Origin: Methylotuvimicrobium buryatense 5G
Lineage (GTDB): Bacteria > Pseudomonadota > Gammaproteobacteria > Methylococcales > Methylomonadaceae
Length of the DNA: 64,000 nucleotides
Direction of reading: 5' to 3'
Assembly (NCBI RefSeq): GCF_000341735.1
Contig: NZ_KB455575.1
Span: 2,057,819-2,121,818 of the forward strand
Each line of letters begins with the position of its first letter. The first letter of the stretch is position 1. The notes under the pieces are model-generated. The model was not told where the DNA came from. It saw only the letters and a program-made list of their open reading frames with translations, and ran no database searches. Both the position numbers and the translations under genes were made by a program. Positions 47,672 to 56,444 of this stretch are shown here, piece by piece.

Positions 47672-49351
47672 CTATTCTCTGGGATCCTCCCGCGTGGCGG
47701 CGGCCCATTCCGGCGAATAACCGGCCATGATCGACAAATCGGGAACGTGCATTAAAACGGTCTCCGCAGTAATAAGCGTGGTTATCACGCTGACCGCATT
47801 ACGGAGAGCCAGGCGAACAACCTTCACGGAATCGACCACACCGATATCGAGACAATTGCCGAACCGGTTTTGTATCGTATCGAATGCGATGTCCAAGTCA
47901 CGATCGCTATCGATAACGGCAAAAACCGTCTCAGGGTTGATGCCTGAATTAATCAGCAATTGTCTGGTCGGCGCACGAAGCGCTTCCTGCATGATCCTGA
48001 CGGCATGTTGCCGCGCATCATTCGCAACAGGTTCTCGCAAGGCTTCAATACAACGATAGAGCCCGATACCGCAACCGGGAATCACACCTTCGGCCATAGC
48101 CGCTTGTATCGATTTATAAGCATTTTCAATCCGCACCATCCGTTCCTTGATTTCGAAATCGGTGCTTCCGCCGACTTTAAATATGCCGTTTTTACCGGAT
48201 AAGGCATTGATACGCTCCTCGAGTTCCTCGAGCTCATGCAGATTGCCGGTTGGCGAACCCTCACCGGGTCTTCGCGCCCTAACAAGATCGGCCTCTCGGG
48301 TGAGTCTTGCAATCAATGGTTCAATTTGCTCCGGATCACCGGTCGCACCGATAATGGTGGTTGTTAATTCATTAATGATGACGCGGCGTGCTTGCCCCAA
48401 ATGCGATAAATCGATCGTATCGAGCGTCAGTAAACCATCTTCAAGTATTGCCTGTCCGCCGGTCAATACCGCCAAATCGTTGAGCCGGTCTCGGCGCCTA
48501 TCTCCGAAGCCGGGCGGTTTAACGGCAACGGCGCGAAATACGCCGCGTACATGATTGAGTAACAAACCGGTCAGTGCTTTATCGATCACATTTTCCGCTA
48601 TGATCAGCAAGGAGCGTTCTTGTTCGCGGACTTGCTCGAGTATCGGTATCAAATCCATCAAGTCGCCGATTTCCCTGTCGTACAACAAAATATACGGATT
48701 GTCCAAAACCGCCTCGGCGCGATCCTTGTCGGTAACGAAATAGGGAGACAAATAACCCTGTTCGTATCGCAACCCGTCGACAATCTCCAGTTCGTCTTCC
48801 CTCGAATTGCCTAGCTCGAAACTGAGCTCGCCTTTTCCGTCCAGTTCTTGATGAGCCTTGGCAAGCAATCGGGACGCTGCCTGCTCCTGTTTGGTTGCAA
48901 CCATCGCCAAACTCTCCAGCCAATCGAGGCCGGAATGAATGATTGCCATGCTTTGCAATTGCGCCTCAACGATTGCCAAGGCGCCTTCAAGACCTTGCTT
49001 GATCTGCAAAGGATGGAAGCCGGCGGCAACCGACTTGATCGATTCTATGGCTAGCGTTTGAGCAAGTACGATTGCGGTCGTCGTCCCGTCGCCGACTTCA
49101 CGCGAAACCGATCCCGCCACGTCGCGCAACATACGCGCGCCTAAATCGGCTACCCTATCTTCGAATTGAATCGAGTTGGCAACAGTCACGCCGTCCCGGG
49201 TAATAATCGGGGGGATACCGTCGGTTCGGTGTTGAATCACGACGGACGGCCCGGAACTACCGAAAGTCACCGAAGCCGCCCTAGCGACAGTGCGAATACC
49301 CGATAGAACACGTTCGGATGCTTCCGGATTAAAAATTACGTCGATAGTCAT
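47672..49351 (-). CDS. mmoG: MmoG, GroEL-like chaperonin of the sMMO cluster
   Basis: A 559-residue chaperonin-60 homologue. VIQHRTDGIPPIITRDGVTVANSI, DVAGSVSREVGDGTTTAIVLAQ and GCGIGLYRCIEAL are GroEL-like motifs. The GGM-repeat tail of GroEL is absent, and the apical region is divergent, which fits a specialised chaperonin. In M. capsulatus and M. trichosporium, MmoG is needed for sMMO expression and is thought to act on MmoR or on sMMO assembly. No groES lies beside it. Upstream gap of 207 bases to the small ORF. Confidence 0.93.
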   Translation of the reverse strand: MTIDVIFNPEASERVLSGIRTVARAASVTFGSSGPSVVIQHRTDGIPPIITRDGVTVANSIQFEDRVADLGARMLRDVAGSVSREVGDGTTTAIVLAQTLAIESIKSVAAGFHPLQIKQGLEGALAIVEAQLQSMAIIHSGLDWLESLAMVATKQEQAASRLLAKAHQELDGKGELSFELGNSREDELEIVDGLRYEQGYLSPYFVTDKDRAEAVLDNPYILLYDREIGDLMDLIPILEQVREQERSLLIIAENVIDKALTGLLLNHVRGVFRAVAVKPPGFGDRRRDRLNDLAVLTGGQAILEDGLLTLDTIDLSHLGQARRVIINELTTTIIGATGDPEQIEPLIARLTREADLVRARRPGEGSPTGNLHELEELEERINALSGKNGIFKVGGSTDFEIKERMVRIENAYKSIQAAMAEGVIPGCGIGLYRCIEALREPVANDARQHAVRIMQEALRAPTRQLLINSGINPETVFAVIDSDRDLDIAFDTIQNRFGNCLDIGVVDSVKVVRLALRNAVSVITTLITAETVLMHVPDLSIMAGYSPEWAAATREDPRE

Positions 49352-49558
49352 GTCGTCCCAGTTGATGATAATAGTTATAGTGCTCGCTCATTGTTAACTC
49401 ACCCCTTAAGCCGCTCTTACTTTCTAAATTCTCTTACTGTCTAAAGTAAAGTGGGCATAAAGACGATCGTTAATCAGCGAGAGTCATAAACAAGTCGAAT
49501 ACTTCCTGTTTCAATCAAGTAAGCATCGTAAGCAAAGAATCGGTCGATCCACACAAAC

Positions 49559-49858
49559 TTACTTACCTTTTAATTGATTATTTTTCATGATGGCTCTACC
49601 GGCCATTGCTCTGGTTTCATGGACTCGATTCAATCGAGACCATGTAAAAATGATCAGTTTATCCCAGTAATCCAAACCGCCTTTGAACTCCTCGATCTCA
49701 TCGGGTTCGAGCTCTCCGTGCCAATAACATTTCAACTCCTCGACTCGTGCATGACCGATTTTATCCGCAAGGCGCCGCTCTTCCTGAACCAAATTTTCAA
49801 TCGTCCCTTCGAGTTGGGAGACCATCTCGTCAATGAATTCGAAATCGCTTTCTTTCAT
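49559..49858 (-). CDS. Small hypothetical protein in sMMO cluster
   Basis: A 99-residue, acidic helical protein (DEMVSQLEGTIENLVQEERRLADKIG suggests a coiled coil; LEPDEIEEFKGGLDYWDKL follows). A GAGGGA ribosome-binding site supports translation. It lies between the BLUF gene and mmoG on the same strand, with 154 and 207 bases on either side. I do not recognise a family. As a helical partner it could bind the BLUF protein or an sMMO component; only its position suggests this. Confidence 0.68.
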   Translation of the reverse strand: MKESDFEFIDEMVSQLEGTIENLVQEERRLADKIGHARVEELKCYWHGELEPDEIEEFKGGLDYWDKLIIFTWSRLNRVHETRAMAGRAIMKNNQLKGK

Positions 49859-50012
49859 AGAGATTCCCTCGCGAAGAAGTAGTGTTTTGGTGTACTAACC
49901 ATGTTAAGGACTGCTTACGCTCAATGAGTGAAAACAAAATTTACAGGAGCAATCTCTAACCGCCCCCTTCGATTCCAATAACAAAACAAACTCAGGTAAC
50001 AGTACTATCGGT

Positions 50013-50438
50013 TCAGAAAAAGATTTGGTGTTTGAATTCATTCAATAAGGCTTCCGCCTCACTGGCGCGCTCCATGAAGAACTCGGGCGTTGGTTTTTGC
50101 ATAAAGTCGCAAAAGCCGTCCATACAATCCAATGTTTCATTGTCGATTTTATTAAAACCCATTGTCCATTGGCTAAAACTGCGTTCTTTAATCGGTTTTT
50201 TGTAAACCAGCATGACATCCCGATGACGCGAATCCTGAGCGATTTTGTTAAAAAGAGTCACAACCAGGTCTTCTTTGCCCTCCAATGCTTGCATGAAGAA
50301 GCCATCTCTAAATAACAACATCCCGGTGATATCATGCTTTTCATTATTGGCTCTTGCTTTTTTCAGCATATCTTTAAGGTGTTCATCAGACATACTTTGA
50401 TTAGCCAAACTAACGTAAACTAAGCAAATAAGCGACAT
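50013..50438 (-). CDS. BLUF-domain blue-light photoreceptor
   Basis: A 141-residue single-domain flavin photoreceptor. All core residues are found at a constant offset from AppA: Y8, N32, Q50, W91 and M93 correspond to AppA Y21, N45, Q63, W104 and M106. Text such as LVYVSLA, ARANNEKHDITGMLLF, FMQALEG and SFSQWTMGF is typical. Residues after about 100 form the C-terminal cap helices; no enzymatic output domain is attached, so it must act through a partner. A strong AAGGAG site lies 7 bases before the ATG. It sits between mmoC and mmoG, same strand. Light control of sMMO is an inference. Confidence 0.92.
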   Translation of the reverse strand: MSLICLVYVSLANQSMSDEHLKDMLKKARANNEKHDITGMLLFRDGFFMQALEGKEDLVVTLFNKIAQDSRHRDVMLVYKKPIKERSFSQWTMGFNKIDNETLDCMDGFCDFMQKPTPEFFMERASEAEALLNEFKHQIFF

Positions 50439-50914
50439 TGATCTTCTCCTTTATGAAGTTTGCAGTATCTTTGCATTCAATTAAAAAAATCGTCCCTAAA
50501 GACCGTTTTGCGCCCTACATTGATTCGAACATAGAACAAGGTTATATAGTCAACTTTCCCGTATATCTCGATTTTCCGACCATCACGCACCGGTTATAGC
50601 GAGCTTAAACTCCCAATTCCAGCTCAATTGGGCCCAACTGTATCGACCATAAGCGATCCTGATTACGTAGAACATTCAGCCAAATCGACAAAGGCCAAAA
50701 GACCCGTCATACCGGCAGGGATTGCCGGTAACCAGTGTACAGGGAACGTACTCATGTGCCTTTAAACTTTGCCTAGTCGCATCCATGCAATCTGCCCCCC
50801 GGCAATCCCTGCCTGGGTGACGATTAACAGCATTCATGGGATCTGTTACGTTCCGATTTCAGCTGAAGCTTGTTAGTAATCAGGTGAGCAATTGCTCGAT
50901 AATTCTTGTGTTTT
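50439..50914. other. Gap between mmoC and the BLUF gene with REP hairpins
   Basis: About 476 bases. The central part (50704-50825) carries a REP-type hairpin and a second, inverted copy of the same sequence. Near mmoC, TTCTTG..CAAGAA and GAGCAATTGCTC are short palindromes. There is no strong T-rich terminator. A promoter for the BLUF gene should lie between 50439 and 50700, but I cannot identify boxes. Confidence 0.6.
50704..50825. repeat. REP-type hairpin pair in inverted orientation
   Basis: TACCGGC and GCCGGTA (50710-50730) form a perfect stem around AGGGATT. A second unit near 50796-50824 reads CGGCAATCCCTGCC and GGTGACG, the reverse complement of the first unit. Paired inverted REP units of this kind are typical extragenic elements. 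Confidence 0.75.
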
Positions 50915-51952
50915 TCAAGAAATGCTAGGCAAGAATTTTTCCAGATAGACATGCTCCTTCGGAATACCTACTTCGGTACAAACTGCATAAGTCGCATCGA
51001 CCATACCCGGCGGTCCGCATAAATAAAGATCCGGCTTCGCGCCTGTTTCCACTAAATCCCTTCGAAGAATATCGACCACGCTGCCTTTTTCACCATTCCA
51101 GGTATCGGTGGCTTTCCATACGCAACTCCTAACGGTCAAATTCGGCATTTCATCGGCCAAACGATTCAATTCGTCGACATAAAATATTTCATCCTCGGTA
51201 TTGACGCCGAAATAAATGACGCTTTGCTGAGGTTCCTCCCAGGCTTTCATATGCCTAACCATCGATAATATAGGCGCCAAGCCGGTACCGCCGGCGACAA
51301 AGTAACGCGGTGTAAAGCCGTTTTCTTTCAAACCGAATACACCCGAGGGCCCTTTCACATGGACGGTTTGACCAATTTGAGCGTCGTGCATTAAAAATTT
51401 GGAAAACTTACCGTCAGGAAGAACACGGATCAGAAATTCCATTAGACCCTCGTTATTTTCCGTATTGGCCGGGGAATAAGAGCGCCAGGTTTCCGTTCCC
51501 GGTATTTGCAACTCGTAATACTGACCGGCCGCCAGTTTAATCTGTTGATTCGTGCCGAGCCGTTTTAGACACAATCGATAGACGTTACTGGATATCTGAC
51601 TGACTTCGGTGATTTCAGTCTCGAAACAAAGATCTTCAGGCGAAAACGAGATACGGTCGTAAGTATAGGGAACTTCAACCTCGATATCGGTTTCCGGATA
51701 GCATCGGCAGAGCAAAACCATTCCCTCTTCCTCTTCATCCGGCGGCAGAGCCTGTACACTGACTTTTCCCATTTTATAATCGCCCTCGCTACAAAAACCT
51801 TTGCACGTAGCGCAACCGCCTTCCCGGCAAGAAGCCATTAGATAAATATCTTGCCGTAAGGCCGCACTTATCACATCTTCATCGTTCTTGCATTCGAGAA
51901 AGACATCTTGTTCATCCTGGGTAATTATTCTGACTTGATGCGCACTAGTCAT
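50915..51952 (-). CDS. mmoC: sMMO reductase component
   Basis: MmoC passes electrons from NADH to the hydroxylase through FAD and a 2Fe-2S cluster. The 345-residue protein has an N-terminal plant-type ferredoxin domain with C42, C47, C50 and C82, an FAD domain (ETWRSYSPANTENN carries the RxYS motif) and an NAD domain (FVAGGTGLAPILSMVRH). The C-terminal GPPGMVDAT is typical. It is last in mmoXYBZDC. Length matches M. capsulatus (348). Confidence 0.97.
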   Translation of the reverse strand: MTSAHQVRIITQDEQDVFLECKNDEDVISAALRQDIYLMASCREGGCATCKGFCSEGDYKMGKVSVQALPPDEEEEGMVLLCRCYPETDIEVEVPYTYDRISFSPEDLCFETEITEVSQISSNVYRLCLKRLGTNQQIKLAAGQYYELQIPGTETWRSYSPANTENNEGLMEFLIRVLPDGKFSKFLMHDAQIGQTVHVKGPSGVFGLKENGFTPRYFVAGGTGLAPILSMVRHMKAWEEPQQSVIYFGVNTEDEIFYVDELNRLADEMPNLTVRSCVWKATDTWNGEKGSVVDILRRDLVETGAKPDLYLCGPPGMVDATYAVCTEVGIPKEHVYLEKFLPSIS

Positions 51953-51975
51953 TTATCAAGTTCTCCAATAGTATT

Positions 51976-52224
51976 TTAATTTTTTTTGGCTATGGCATAG
52001 AAAGACATCACATGATCTACAGCTTCCTTAGCGGATCGCAGCGATAGAGAACAACCTTCCTGTACCAATTCTTTATTGCGGTAGATCGTCCATCGCCACA
52101 TGCATTCAACATCCTGAGCATAGGCGCTGTAATTTCCATCTTGCAAGAGTAAAATCCGCTCGTCATTGGCATCGTAGGTATCTTTGGGCATTGCCGACTT
52201 TTGCTCGAAAAGCTCTGCTTTCAT
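51976..52224 (-). CDS. mmoD: MmoD, sMMO regulatory/assembly protein
   Basis: From the ATG at 52224 it has 82 residues. The C-terminal half (NYSAYAQDVECMWRWTIYR, VQEGCSLSLRSAKEAV) matches the M. capsulatus MmoD pattern I recall (MWRW, VQEGCSISLESS). The longer open frame to 52407 adds a basic stretch unlike MmoD and overlaps sequence without coding character. MmoD binds the hydroxylase and has a proposed role in the copper switch. It lies 293 bases after mmoZ, an unusually wide gap in this operon, and 23 before mmoC. Confidence 0.85.
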   Translation of the reverse strand: MKAELFEQKSAMPKDTYDANDERILLLQDGNYSAYAQDVECMWRWTIYRNKELVQEGCSLSLRSAKEAVDHVMSFYAIAKKN

Positions 52225-52517
52225 TACTAAAACCTGTCTATAATATTTACATTTTTGATTATTTAGCCTTCTTAATAAATTCACTCCGCTAATCTTCTTT
52301 CCGGTATTTGTTAAACTCGTTCGTTCCCAATGATACTGAAGGCCGGTAAGAATAAATCCGAAAATAAGATGGCTATGAGTGGTTTGCCGACTGCGATTTT
52401 TTACCACTATTATTGTCCTGTTATTAGTGCCATAGCCCTCAACTCTTAAGCAGACCGGATAACAGAACGCGCATGGCTTAAAAAACCTCAGCCGGCAAAC
52501 TTCCTATCGCATTATCA

Positions 52518-53021
52518 TTACTGGAGCGTTACTACATTGACTCCGCGTGCCTTACGCAATTCTTCAAGCGGCATGTCGTAGTAATTGGCATTGCGCAGTT
52601 CCATCAATTTATTTCCGAGCAAGCGGTCGGTATCTTGAAAGACATTTACCGGCATCAACGGCGGTTTCCATTGTTGGCGGAATTGAATATGAATTTTTTC
52701 CGCTTCCCATTTGTCGTTGCACCTATCCATGCTGGCGAGCACTTGATTAGCAACCTGCTGGGCATCGGTGCCATCCGCATTTTTATTGAGGATTTGCGCA
52801 TCGTTCATTTCCTTATGCTTCAACAAAGCCAGTTTTTGTTCGATTTTCAATTCGATCCAACCCCAATCGAGTTCCAAGTCGAAGCTTTTACGTAGCGGCG
52901 TAGTGTATTGTTCGCGAAAATCTTTTAAAAATTGAACGCCTTTAGCCAAGCTACTCAAAGCGCCGATTTTTTTCACCCATTCGTCTCGAACCGGGTTGTC
53001 GTGTATTTTGTAATTCGCCAT
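52518..53021 (-). CDS. mmoZ: sMMO hydroxylase gamma subunit
   Basis: MmoZ is the gamma subunit of the (alpha beta gamma)2 hydroxylase. The 167-residue protein matches family size (about 170) and text such as IHDNPVRDEWVKKIGALSSLAKGVQFL and FRQQWKPPLMPVNVFQDTDRLLGNKLMELRN. It starts 9 bases after the mmoB stop. A C-terminal EELRKARGVNVVTLQ is family-like. Confidence 0.96.
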   Translation of the reverse strand: MANYKIHDNPVRDEWVKKIGALSSLAKGVQFLKDFREQYTTPLRKSFDLELDWGWIELKIEQKLALLKHKEMNDAQILNKNADGTDAQQVANQVLASMDRCNDKWEAEKIHIQFRQQWKPPLMPVNVFQDTDRLLGNKLMELRNANYYDMPLEELRKARGVNVVTLQ

Positions 53022-53030
53022 GGTGTTCTC

Positions 53031-53456
53031 CTATGCTGCTTTCAAATCTTCGAGGTCACGATCAAGACCCATCAATTCCGAAGTTATCGTAAATTTTTCA
53101 CCGAGCGTATAAGCTCTTCCTATCGTGGACGAAACATCGACCAGAAAGTCGTACACACTGAAAGTCCGTCCTAGAAGCTCAGATACTTCTTCGCAATCCA
53201 CTTCGATTTTGCCGGTGGCCTTCAGCCACCAATATCCGGCTCTGTCCTCCACGACCAAAGTAGGGTTTTCATCCTTTCGCTCACCTAACAGAATTTCATC
53301 GACAACAATATTGATTTCATCGGATTTTTTTAGCACCAGTACCACCTCGTTGCTCTCATGGACAACTTGGTTTTCCTCGGCGAAATATTCATCGGCAAAT
53401 TCTTTGCCGCTTTTCGCCATGATACCTGCGCCATAGGCGTTTGAACTTAATGACAT
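53031..53456 (-). CDS. mmoB: sMMO regulatory protein B
   Basis: MmoB is the small coupling protein that binds the hydroxylase near MmoX and controls oxygen activation and substrate entry. At 141 residues it matches the M. capsulatus length. VVLVLKKSDEINIVVDEIL, VEDRAGYWWLKATGKIEVDC and GRAYTLGEKFTITSELMGLDRDLE are typical. It lies between mmoY (10-base gap) and mmoZ. Confidence 0.96.
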   Translation of the reverse strand: MSLSSNAYGAGIMAKSGKEFADEYFAEENQVVHESNEVVLVLKKSDEINIVVDEILLGERKDENPTLVVEDRAGYWWLKATGKIEVDCEEVSELLGRTFSVYDFLVDVSSTIGRAYTLGEKFTITSELMGLDRDLEDLKAA

Positions 53457-53466
53457 GCTGTTCTCC

Positions 53467-54645
53467 TTATTTATAGCCTTTCATGATGTTTTTGATGATT
53501 TCAGCTTTGTTGAACTTATAGCTGATCTTGTCGGCGTAATCCGTTTGCCAATCGTCCAGAACCCGCGCAAGCGCCGCCTCGACGGCATCTTTGCTGGTCA
53601 CGCCGGCGATTTCAGGAATATTTTCAAAAATACCCATGAAATCATGCAACGCTTGAACTGTCCTCGGCAGCCATTTATCAGTCCAGGCACGCAGCATTCT
53701 GCGGTTGTAATCGCCAAATTCCGGGTCGTCGCCCAGACAGTAAAAGAACATGTCCGAGGTAATATCTTTGGCTTGATGATAGTAAAGCTGCATTTGGTTG
53801 ATGAAAAACGGCGTTAAGGTATCGCCGTAATAAGATGATAAGCGTTGGAAAAATTCGCGCCTAACGAACTGACCGAACAATGGATCGTATACCATGTGGC
53901 AGGACCACAAGATCTCGTTCCAATCGTAAGTTGCCTGCCAAATGTCTTGAACGGCCTCGCGTGCGCCTTTATAAATTTTTCCTTCGGTCCATTCCCGTTT
54001 CGGTATTTCGGTCGATTCCGGAAAACCCGGGAATACTTTGGCAAGGAACGTCCTTTCCAATTGAATCATTTGCGCGTTGTCGACTTTATCTAAGCCGATA
54101 AAAGCGATACTCATTCTCAAGGTATCGCCCAGACAATCTCTCGAGGCCGACGAGTGCGCATTGAACAATCCGTATTCGTTAAAGCAATAAGCACCCAAGT
54201 AATCGTTAAGAACTTCATCGCGCCATACCGGATCGATCGAGCGACCTTGTCCTTCAGCAGAATAAGCCTCCAGGAAGCGCGACGTGTAACGCCATTCCTC
54301 CGCTTTATCTTTTACATACGGCGCATGCCAACGTTTCGCCGGATCCCTGTGCTTATGCCAATCGGTGCTTTGCAGTTCGGTTGTTTCATTACCCCATGAA
54401 GGCCGTCCGCCATGAAATTTTTGCGTCCAATCGCCCCAATCCAAACCGCCGGGAATCCAGTCCGGCGTTGGTTGCGAGTAACAGGTTAAAATTTCATATT
54501 CGGACAACCGGCGACCGCGTGGTTTAACGAAATAGTTCATTTTACGTTGGGTATCGAGCGGCTGGTCGGGAATTGCGGCCAATATTTCCTTGACCATATC
54601 CGGATCGGTCAGACCTCTTTTTCCTTGTTGTACTTGAATCGACAT
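53467..54645 (-). CDS. mmoY: sMMO hydroxylase beta subunit
   Basis: MmoY is the beta subunit of the hydroxylase. From the ATG at 54645 (CTGGAGA site upstream) it begins MSIQVQQGKRGLTDPDM, which fits the family start MS..RRGLTDPEM; the 23-residue upstream extension of the open frame is not used. Family text includes GGLDWGDWTQKFHGGRPSWG, KDKAEEWRYTSRFLEAYSAEG and LFGQFVRREFFQRL. About 392 residues. It has no iron site of its own. Confidence 0.96.
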   Translation of the reverse strand: MSIQVQQGKRGLTDPDMVKEILAAIPDQPLDTQRKMNYFVKPRGRRLSEYEILTCYSQPTPDWIPGGLDWGDWTQKFHGGRPSWGNETTELQSTDWHKHRDPAKRWHAPYVKDKAEEWRYTSRFLEAYSAEGQGRSIDPVWRDEVLNDYLGAYCFNEYGLFNAHSSASRDCLGDTLRMSIAFIGLDKVDNAQMIQLERTFLAKVFPGFPESTEIPKREWTEGKIYKGAREAVQDIWQATYDWNEILWSCHMVYDPLFGQFVRREFFQRLSSYYGDTLTPFFINQMQLYYHQAKDITSDMFFYCLGDDPEFGDYNRRMLRAWTDKWLPRTVQALHDFMGIFENIPEIAGVTSKDAVEAALARVLDDWQTDYADKISYKFNKAEIIKNIMKGYK

Positions 54646-54758
54646 TGATGTGTCTCCAGTTTGTATTTTAATGATTATTAGTTGCATCGACCGAGACGGG
54701 GGCTTTCTGTGCACCCGCCTCGTAACTCAAACGGTTCGACTTTTTGAAAAACGCGACC

Positions 54759-56336
54759 TTAAGCTAACGGATCCTTAAAGACGCAGTTAAGCTTTTTAAT
54801 ATCGTCAAGCGTCCACAATTTTCCGTTTTTATCCGTATGCGGCTGTGCGATCAATGTTTTTCCATCGCTACGCACACCATGACCTTCGGCTATGACTTCG
54901 GACAATTCGCGTCCTGCATATTGTTCGAACATGTTTTGGCACTCGTAACGTTCCGGCTCCATCAGCCACATCCGCTCGCCCCAGTCATCACTGAACGAAT
55001 GTTTTTTGCCGTTCAACTCATGCACTCGCAGGGTGCTGGCGCCTTTGCACAGAGAAGGACAGAACGGAACTTGAGACACGCGATCGATATAGATCTCATG
55101 ATTGTTTTCGATAAACCACATCAACGGAATAAAGCCGCTGTTCGGATCTTCGCAGCCTCTAGCCCGCCATTCTTGGTAGATTTTTCCATAGTGGTCGTAC
55201 CAACCCGGATAATTGGCTTCGTACCAATCCATTTCTTCCTGGGTCGGCAAACTCAAACGGAAAAATCCGGTCGGCCATAAGGCATAAGCCAATAAAAACA
55301 AGTCGTGATGCGCCCAGTAGGCGTCTTTTTTCGCATCTCTTAAACTACGTGGCGATTCGACGCCGTATTTTCCCAGCCGTCCGATCCAAATACCGCCCCA
55401 ATCTTCATAAACCCAACGATTCCAAGTTTTTACCCACGGCTCGACTTTGAACTTACTGCCGTATTCGAACAACATACCCAATACCGGGGTAAAGTATTTT
55501 TGTTGGGTCCAGAACGCATTATTCAAATCGGTATTCAAATACTTCGAAGCCGCTTCGTCGTTAGCGATCGACACGACGGTTTGATAACCGTTAGCCATAT
55601 GCCGTAATTCGTCGGTTTCGATCGATAAAAATACGGTCGGCGTGATTTCGTCGCCGTTGGCAGCCGCCCATTCGGTGATCGCAACAATCAACGGATTGGT
55701 AAAACAGGCTTCACCGACAAGTTGCAGATTGATCGAACATTCGACCGCATCGCCGGAAATAAATCCGTCCGAAAACACCCGTTTCATACCTTTCCACAGA
55801 GGACCGATCGTCCGGGTTCTGCGAGCGTCGTTGTGACCGGCAGGGTCGTGGAAGTGTTTGGTATAGTAATAATTGACGTAACCGCATTGATTGGTATGGC
55901 GTATTTCATCCAACACCTGCGCTAGATAACCGTTTTTTTGTTCGGGTGCCGTTGCCGAGTCCCACAGCATGCCGGTCGCGGCAATCGCATTGTATTCGCC
56001 GACTTCCAAAAAATTGGAGGCGACTTTCATGGTTTCGCCCCATTTAGGATGAATCCGGTTACCGGCATCCAGCCGGGTCAATGCATCCTGCAAACTACCG
56101 AATTGACGCTCGTCCTTGACCGATTCCATGCGGGCATATTCTTTGGCGATCAGCTTGAATTGCTCCTTGGTATCATTCGCCATATGGTACTTTGTAGGGT
56201 ATTTCGAGCGGTTTTTTTCGAAATCCCATGAAAAACTTTGCAACCAACGATGTACTTCTTGAGCACCGACACTGACCGGTGCTCGATTAATTTTTAAAGC
56301 GTCGGTTGCCGCTTTTGTTGCAGCACTTATTGCCAT
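54759..56336 (-). CDS. mmoX: sMMO hydroxylase alpha subunit (diiron site)
   Basis: MmoX contains the diiron centre that oxidises methane to methanol. In this 525-residue protein the six ligands are at the standard M. capsulatus numbers: E114, E144, H147, E209, E243 and H246, with C151 and T213 also conserved. DEIRHTNQ and TDELRHM are the two ExxH motifs. An AGGAGAAG ribosome-binding site lies just before the ATG. It is first in the operon, with a sigma-54 promoter about 95 bases upstream. The short flanks and motif match are normal. Confidence 0.98.
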   Translation of the reverse strand: MAISAATKAATDALKINRAPVSVGAQEVHRWLQSFSWDFEKNRSKYPTKYHMANDTKEQFKLIAKEYARMESVKDERQFGSLQDALTRLDAGNRIHPKWGETMKVASNFLEVGEYNAIAATGMLWDSATAPEQKNGYLAQVLDEIRHTNQCGYVNYYYTKHFHDPAGHNDARRTRTIGPLWKGMKRVFSDGFISGDAVECSINLQLVGEACFTNPLIVAITEWAAANGDEITPTVFLSIETDELRHMANGYQTVVSIANDEAASKYLNTDLNNAFWTQQKYFTPVLGMLFEYGSKFKVEPWVKTWNRWVYEDWGGIWIGRLGKYGVESPRSLRDAKKDAYWAHHDLFLLAYALWPTGFFRLSLPTQEEMDWYEANYPGWYDHYGKIYQEWRARGCEDPNSGFIPLMWFIENNHEIYIDRVSQVPFCPSLCKGASTLRVHELNGKKHSFSDDWGERMWLMEPERYECQNMFEQYAGRELSEVIAEGHGVRSDGKTLIAQPHTDKNGKLWTLDDIKKLNCVFKDPLA

Positions 56337-56428
56337 TTGACTTCTCCTGTGTGTTAGTTACCGAAAAAATGAGTTCTTGTTGCAACGTGAGGTTGTTATT
56401 CGTTTGCAGACTCATTCACCAAAGGAAA

Positions 56429-56444
56429 TGCATAGACCATGCCA
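56429..56444 (-). promoter_or_regulatory. Sigma-54 promoter of mmoXYBZDC
   Basis: On the minus strand TGGCAT-N5-ATGCA fits the sigma-54 consensus TGGCAC-N5-TTGCA with GG and GC at the required 10-base spacing. Start of transcription would fall near 56419, leaving a leader of about 83 bases before the mmoX ATG. MmoR would act from upstream, in the 56450-56900 region. The assignment follows the known sigma-54 dependence of mmoX in other methanotrophs. Confidence 0.8.

Noticed and set aside
52225-52407. N-terminal extension of MmoD by 61 residues
   Set aside because: The sequence is basic and unlike the MmoD family; the inner ATG is preferred. Kept as an uncertainty in the findings.
52440-52465. 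TGGCAC sequence on the minus strand upstream of mmoD as a possible sigma-54 promoter
   Set aside because: No GC pair is found at the required 10-base distance after the GG.
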